Below are positions 58,084 to 64,000 of a DNA stretch of 64,000 nt, in pieces. Position 1 is the first letter of the stretch. Every line of letters starts with the position of its first letter. Location of the stretch: NCBI RefSeq assembly GCF_000213175.1, contig NW_009799100.1:124001-188000 (forward strand). The letters are read 5' to 3'. The notes below the pieces were generated by a model that ran no database searches, was not told where the DNA came from, and worked only from the letters and a program-made list of their open reading frames with translations. Source of the DNA: Neurospora tetrasperma FGSC 2508 (Eukaryota; Ascomycota; Sordariomycetes; Sordariales; Sordariaceae). The translations under genes were made by a program, and so were the position numbers.

Positions 58084-58979
58084 GGCTCCATGTTCCATTT
58101 CTGCTGGTACGGAGAAGATGGATACCTACAATTCCATGTTATCAAAAAAGAGAAGTGTTAGGCTATGGTGCTGCCTAGGTATTTGGGAAGAAAGAATACT
58201 GAATAGCTACGAGTTTTTATTCTCCACGATACAATTTATGACTATAATCTACTCACTCTTCAACACACTCGCCCGTCGCAAAAGCAATGAGCTGACAATT
58301 GGATACCTAGTGTGCTCGTAACCTGCCGCTTGATACTGTAGCGTGTCATCTTTTCTCGTTCGTGAGGAAATCTCTATTTACCTACCTTGCTTCATACCTC
58401 AATACAGATGCGCCAGTAAGACCGAAGAGATGATACATGGCTTCAAAACGACTGGACGGACTGCTCAATCATGTCTACCAGAGAAAATGATTTTAGCCAT
58501 GGTTTATCATGGCTTACCTACCTAGTCTATGCGCTTGAGGGGACAGATTACTTGGTATTCCTACCTGCACACCTCCTAACTGGACCAGCTCCGTCGTTTT
58601 GTAACAAATTTGTCAAGACCTTTGCTTATTGGGTAGGCCAACGACCAGCTGCTTGAGTAAACTAGTCCCCAATACTGCTCGTTATAATTTACAAATACTG
58701 TTGCCAAACTGTGATATGGGTTACTATAGTTGGAAAAGACATCAGCTAAAGTCCGTTTGGGATATTTATGTGCAGAAAATGCGTAAGAATTAAGTTCAAA
58801 GGAGTGATGTCACCGCTTAGAAGCATAGCGAGGGTACACTAGAGGTACTGAGGAGGAAGTATGGAGCGGGGCGGTCAAGTTTTAATATTAGGTAGAGGTA
58901 GGTAAAAGAATGCTCAGTAGTGATAGTGGTAATAACTCTGCTAAAAACGATGCTGGATAACCATGTGCGTTTTTAGGAT
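58084..58979. other. Intergenic region between convergent genes
   Basis: No gene is supported. TAGAGGTA lies at 58840-58847 and 58893-58900, 46 bp apart. The segment is relatively AT-rich. Confidence 0.45.
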
Positions 58980-60141
58980 CTAAGGAGTGACAGCATTCAC
59001 CACCCTCTCGTTCGTCACATGGCCCGCGTTATCCTCCTCCTCCGGAATTGGGCCTAGTTCATGCCCTTGATGACCCATCACCTCGTCCATCCTCTCCCTG
59101 ACCTTGTTCCAAGCTTCATCACCCTCCCACATAAACGCCAGCTCCTCGAGGGTGCGGTCCTTGGTCTCGGGAAAGAAAAAGTATACGGTCAGTGCTTCGA
59201 CAGCAATCCAGACACAGTACACTATGTAATACTTCCACCCGATGTTGAAGACGGCAATGGGGTTCACGTAGGTGTTGACAAATAGGGCGATACGTCCGGT
59301 CAATTGCTGCACAGCAATGCCTTGGGAGCGTTGGTGGTAGGGGAAGAGTTCGGAGAGGTAGGTATATGTAAGAGAGCCCCAGCCTAAAGTGTAGAAACTG
59401 TATCCCCTGTATAAAACATAAGGTTAGCTTTTGAATTGGACATCAAGACACACTAGAGCGAGAAGAGAACGGATAATGCTGTGGGAAAACACAGGAACTT
59501 ACGGGGTATACAGGAACATAAACACCAATACCGGAATGACGGCTTTGGGCGACCCTGTTTGTGCCTTGGAATTGGCAATGGTCCACACTATGTACACCAA
59601 TCCCGTCCCAATGGTGCCCATCAGGAACATTGTCCTGCGAGGATACCTTGGGCTGATGAGGGTGGCCACGCTCGTCCCGGCCACGAGGCCCCAGCAGGTC
59701 CAGCCGAAAATGATCATCTGCACAGTTCGGGGGTTATTGATGCCGACAATGTGCATGATTTTGCCCGTGTAGAAGCTGAGGAGGGCGTTGCCGCTCCACT
59801 GGGTGAAAAAACCAATGAGAGCAGCCAGGGCAAAGCGCTTTCGCATCGGAGCGTCGCGGAACATGTCACCCCAGACAAAGGTGTTCTTGGTCCTCTTCCT
59901 TTCTTCCGCCAAGGTACTACTACCATTTGAAAAGAGAATTTGTCCTCCGTTCAAAGCGATATGGGATGATGGTAAGGGTTTGTGACGCCACAGAAGACTC
60001 TGATGGCTATCCTCTAATGCCTTTCGTCGTCTCCTTCATGGCCTTTAAGACTGCTATGCTAGTCTTGTGGACGCTCACCGTGGTAAGTGTATTGTGGGGT
60101 AGCACATCGTAGAGCTCCTTGTATGTATGAAGACTGGACAT
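58980..60141 (-). pseudogene. Half-length MFS sugar transporter, TM1-6 missing
   Basis: Exons 60141-60079, 59999-59503 and 59406-58980 can be joined in one frame (328 aa). The C-terminal half is a typical fungal sugar/lactose-permease MFS protein: RKRFALAALIGFFTQWSGNA (TM7), then IIFGWTCWGLVAGT, SPRYPRR, YSFYTLGWGSLTYTYLSELF, and the sugar-transporter end PETKDRTLEEL. Normal members are about 520-540 aa with 12 helices. Here an N-terminal peptide (MSSLHTYKELYDVLPHN) runs almost directly into the central loop, so about 200 residues with TM1-6 are gone. The frame is preserved, so a transcript could still be made, but a working transporter is unlikely. Another upstream start at 60295 uses a different frame. 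Confidence 0.6.
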
Positions 60142-63100
60142 CTCGGGGGCTTCCAAAACGCTTTTCGATGGCTTTGAACTTGAATTCTCGGCCTCCTAGC
60201 AAGGTCTTATCCTCAGGTATCACGGCGACAGACGTCGTAGGACAGCTAGCTGTATCTCGCTGTGTCGTTCCGGGCGTGGACGGGAAGATGTGCAAAAGTC
60301 AGAGTTGACTTTGCCCGGAAAAAGAGAGAAAAGAGGACATCGGGGAACTGGCGGGGAGGAGAAGGAAGGACAATATTCTGGGATCCAAGGCTAGGACGCT
60401 AGGTAAAAAGCTTGTGAGAGAGCCGGGCAACATGGATACATTTGATAGAGATGTCCTGGGGAACAGGCGTCAGTTGGCCACCGCTGCCATTTTATGTCAA
60501 AGTTTGTGGTCTCGAAGTGGAGGGGGGAGAAAAGACTGAGTGCCTCAGGCTATCTGACAGGTTTCCTTCCCTTGAGGTTTCTCTTCCAGCCATGACGGAA
60601 TGAGCAACCGGCATCCTGCGCCTGTCGGAGGAAAACAAGATTATCTAAGAACAGAAGTACTGGGCAGGATAGCAATGAGCAAGGCTTCTTCCTTTGTCAA
60701 CTCAACGGGAGATCCGTAATCGCAATCGATCTTTCAGCACGCAATTTCCAGTGGGAAGGAACGAACGCAGTGACAGGACCTTACAACAACGAAGGGGATA
60801 GTACGCGCATTAGCCAAGTTGCAGCTTTGCAAGAGCGATGGAGGAGGTAGTACTAGTACCTGTCTCTGGGCACCGCCATCACTGTGGTAGACATCGGCCG
60901 TCATAAACTCTTGAAATCACAACGGACCCATCCGGAACGGCATTCACATAGTGGGGAGCGGCTCCCGTGTCGGCAGTGGTAGATATCAGATAAGTAGGTG
61001 AAATTCAGGCGCACTGGCCGATAATACGGTTGATCGTTCGTGTCGTTTAGGTCTGATCACTGGGTGAGACTCTCTCTGCGCACATCACATACACCGACGT
61101 TGCCGTACATTTACGGAGCTCGTCGGCCTGATACCGTCAGGTCAGAAAGGACACATCGACGGAACGGCAGCACGGAGTGTATCGTGTTGGTATAGTCCAG
61201 TTAGGTAGGTACTTTAGCGCAAGGACGACTCGTCGTCCAACAGTGACGGGTGACGAGTGCGGTACGGGAACCGTCGCAACGCCGTATAACCTGGACCAAT
61301 AGTCGATTGTGTGTTTCGGCTGTCGTCTTGTGAGCACTGACACGTCCGGGTCGATTGACGGTTTCCACTTCGCCGTCGGCGTCCGTCTATGATAGTATCG
61401 GGCCCGAACACACGTTTTTCACGCCGAGAAAATGATGACCGGACCGCAATCGGCATACGCAGACTCAGACGGCGTGCCAAGAAACGCGACAGTGGGTTCA
61501 TAATGACGGTGCCGACAAATGCAGAAAAGTGGAGATTTTCCAAGGCGGTCCCCGTCGGTCGGACGCTCCGTCCAATTTCAATTGGACCCGGGATATCCGG
61601 CTTACGGCGGGGCGGAGCGACAACGAAGACGGGGGAAGAAGTTGAAAGTCGGAAAATCCAATGTCAGGACCTACGTAAGGAGGGAGGGAGGGAGAGTCCG
61701 ATAGCCCCTGAGATGGCCCGATGCCTACTTTGGTGGAACACACCAACGGATGTCTCAAACACCGGCGGCGGTTCGCATGCCGCCTCGTTACATGGACTTT
61801 GTATCGGGCTGATGAAATCATGAGATGGATGATGGAAAAGGTCGGTTTCGTTGTCATTCAGCCTGAAGAGCTTCTGCGCATCATACCTACTGGAGTAGCC
61901 ATACTTGGCGTGTTTCCGTTGTGTGTTTTCCGGGAGGAAGATCGATGGGAATCTCGGACATGACCGCCCCGCGCCCGTGCGCATCTCCAACATGAATTGC
62001 GGAGTATAATAGAAAATACGCCGGTGACGGAAGCTTCAGTATGCGGGCGAGCGGCACGGAGAAAGGCTAATATGGAATGGAATGGACACCTCGAACATGC
62101 CGAAATTGTTCTAGCCAGCATCACTTTCTTGACGCCATGCAATGTTCGGGCTGAGGGATCCCACAAGAAACGATGATGTGTTTCGAACGATACGCACCGT
62201 CGTGAAAATGATGATTTTTCTCGTGTTCCATGTTCGTTGTTGGAATTGTACGTGGCCCGCGAGCCCGCTCACCGTGGGCGGGGCGGGTCCGAATGGAGCC
62301 ACTCTTTTTCTAGGGGAAAAGGTCCGAGCCCGACGGGGGACTGACCAAAGCTCTGGCTGTCACCGACTATGTCACCGACCGACGCCTTCCGATCTTCGAA
62401 CCCGGAATTGCCCTTCTTTTGCATTTGGGGATCACGATAATGACGGAAGATGTCATGTCGCAGGACACCCGCATCATCCGACACCACACAACACTGAAAC
62501 ACAAACTTGAAATGACGGATGATTGATGAGAGATGCAGTGAGCTGGGATGCGACACGGGGCTCGCTCGAAATTGGGATTTGGGAGTCTCCGAGCTTGGCT
62601 TGGAGGGGAGCTTGGGCCTCTTGGATCCGGAGAAATGTGGGGCCATACGGACTCCGAGTAGGTTACGATCTACCAGTGGCAGCCGGCTGGCAAAACTGAG
62701 GTTAGTAGGCGGATAGCAGTCTTGGCAACTGAACTCTTGTCGCGCGGACAAGAAGTGGAGAACACGACGGGTCACGGGTCACGGGTCGACGTGCTGCCTC
62801 CGATTGGAATCTCACACTCATCAAATGTCCTGTCCCGCTCCCCGTTCGTTCGCTCGCTCACCTCACTTGGCGGGGAGTGTCAAGTTTCGGAAGTTCCAAA
62901 CGCAGGTCCCGTCCCGTGTTGGTAGGGCCCACACTCCCTGTTCCCTGCAGGTCCATGTTCCGTGTTGTTCTCCAAGGAAGATGGGCGAGTCCAGCTCGTG
63001 CCGACTTGTAGGATGACAGAAGAAAAAGGGGGGCCACGGGGCCCCGAATTGATTGCTTGGAGAGGTAGGTATGGAGAAGGCGACCACTCAGCGTCCTTAA

Positions 63101-64000
63101 CAGAGCGCAAAGAACACACCGTAGAGGTAGTATGCGACCATGTAATCCGCCTTCTTCTTCGGTGGTGGAAAGAAAGAAAAAAGCACCGGGGCGGCGCAGG
63201 CGCAGCCATAGCTTCAACACGAGCCGTTGCCTGGTTCAGCCATGGTTGAAACCGCAAAGGGGCTTGCAACTTGATGCGATGCGCTTTCTGGGGAAACAAA
63301 AGGTGTCTCGATTGGAGAGAAGCCAGAGGAGTAAAGAGACGGACAGGCGGAGAACGGTGACAGCAGTATCGGAACGAAACAGGAGTCGCGCCAGCTCCGG
63401 TTGGGCACCAAACACGCAAATGTCCTAAAATTGGACTGGAAATTAAGCACCACCGTGAGAACGGACGAGCCGGCGTGAGTGAGGGGAAGAAGGGGGCATT
63501 GGGGATTGGAGGGAGTGGAAGGGAAGGGGGACGGACGGCGGGGTCAGTGCGCGTGTCTGACCAGTCCTCCCGAATGCAACGCCGGAAGCCAAGAGAAAAG
63601 GGGCCGGGGTGGGTTCTTCGTTCTCTCTTTACAGTATGTACACTACCTTGATCGAGATCCAGTCGTGTCATTCCATCCATCCATCCATCCAGCTTCCAGG
63701 CTCGGGCAAGTCTCTAATAGTAGGCAGATTGCCCGGGGCGTCAGTCACAGGCTCACAGCCGGCATCCTGCCCTGCCTGGCGCCGTGTCCTAGCTTGCATC
63801 ATCATCAGGCTGTGGCTGTTTCGTCGAAAGCAACAAGGCGAAGATCTCAGTCATCATTTGGCGAGGACGAGGTACCGTAAAGGCGTTGAAAACATGGCAA
63901 TTTCACAAGAATGCAATGACAAGCCACACAAGTTCGTTGTGTAATTCAGGGCACCTTCACTTTGGACCTCTCGATCGCCAGACCCCCTGAAATCCCGTTG
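60142..64000. other. Long region without a supported gene
   Basis: Many short overlapping frames occur on both strands and none carries a recognisable domain or intron pattern. The 61.1-62.5 kb part is GC- and CpG-rich with many CGACG/CGTCG words. A (CATC)n tract lies near 63674-63692 and TAGAGGTA at 63122-63129. The right end is probably the upstream region of a gene beyond the window. Confidence 0.45.

Larger units (their letters stand above)
4155..63129. repeat. Dispersed octamer TAGAGGTA/TACCTCTA, at least 25 copies
   Basis: Exact copies found by eye start at 4155, 8309, 13384, 15903, 17115, 18454, 18855, 19263, 21151, 24258, 25456, 33087, 35587, 35814, 36695, 41870, 42118, 42577, 42587, 44431, 44772, 48931, 58840, 58893 and 63122. 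About two would be expected by chance on both strands of 64 kb at even base composition. Many read GTAGAGGTA. They occur in intergenic DNA, in leaders and, in frame, in several coding exons. No longer shared sequence surrounds them. Confidence 0.75.

Noticed and set aside
62880-63680. 266-codon minus-strand frame near the right end
   Set aside because: Pro/Arg/Ser-rich with no domain, and overlapping frames on the other strand are equally open; typical of GC-rich non-coding DNA.
1-64000. tRNA, 5S rRNA, CRISPR arrays, retroelements
   Set aside because: Looked for T-loop GGTTCGA words with matching stems, regularly spaced repeats and reverse transcriptase motifs; none was convincing.

Overview
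The window looks like nuclear DNA of a filamentous ascomycete, most likely a Sordariales species close to Neurospora or Sordaria. The genes carry short GT-AG introns of about 50-120 nt, often with a CTAAC-like branch point. Several fungal-only families are present: SAT4-type membrane protein, HET domain, DUF7580, Sim4/CENP-L subunit and a YVC1-type channel. There are CT-rich promoters with long T runs and one AT-rich, TpA-rich block of the kind left by RIP. I cannot name the species from sequence alone. No rRNA, tRNA, CRISPR array or retroelement was recognised.

Layout. 1-9 kb: a two-domain 5'-nucleotidase, then about 4 kb without a convincing gene that holds a clean 519-bp Mutator-like miniature transposon (5737-6255), then a seven-helix SAT4-family protein. 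9-25 kb: the kinetochore protein Fta1/CENP-L; a divergent pair of a DUF7580 protein and a C2H2 zinc-finger protein; a small gene with an unusual multi-intron leader; a coiled-coil protein; and a HET-domain protein. 25-32.4 kb: four enzyme genes (alpha/beta hydrolase, class V aminotransferase-like PLP enzyme, SDR reductase, FAD monooxygenase) that could form a small metabolic cluster. 33-46 kb: an accessory region with two related single-pass coiled-coil membrane proteins, a three-member family of unrecognised proteins (36.3-37.7, 41.4-41.8 and 42.2-43.6 kb), and probable DUF4267 and BTB fragments. 47-58 kb: conserved housekeeping genes, namely a small membrane protein, XAP5 and METTL16 sharing one divergent promoter, an acidic protein with two UBM-like motifs, and the vacuolar TRP channel YVC1. 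59-64 kb: a sugar-transporter gene lacking its first six membrane segments, then about 3.9 kb with no supported gene.

The most unusual features not explained by genes are four. First, the octamer TAGAGGTA/TACCTCTA recurs at least 25 times, against about two expected by chance, and sits at or near disruptions in members of the 36-44 kb family. Second, exon-intron units are tandemly duplicated in a 5' leader with no upstream ATG (17.9-18.4 kb). Third, the MULE-type MITE has perfect 63-bp terminal repeats and a perfect 9-bp target duplication. Fourth, the DUF7580 protein has a layout reminiscent of MLKL-type executioners: a helical N-terminus followed by a degenerate kinase-like lobe.
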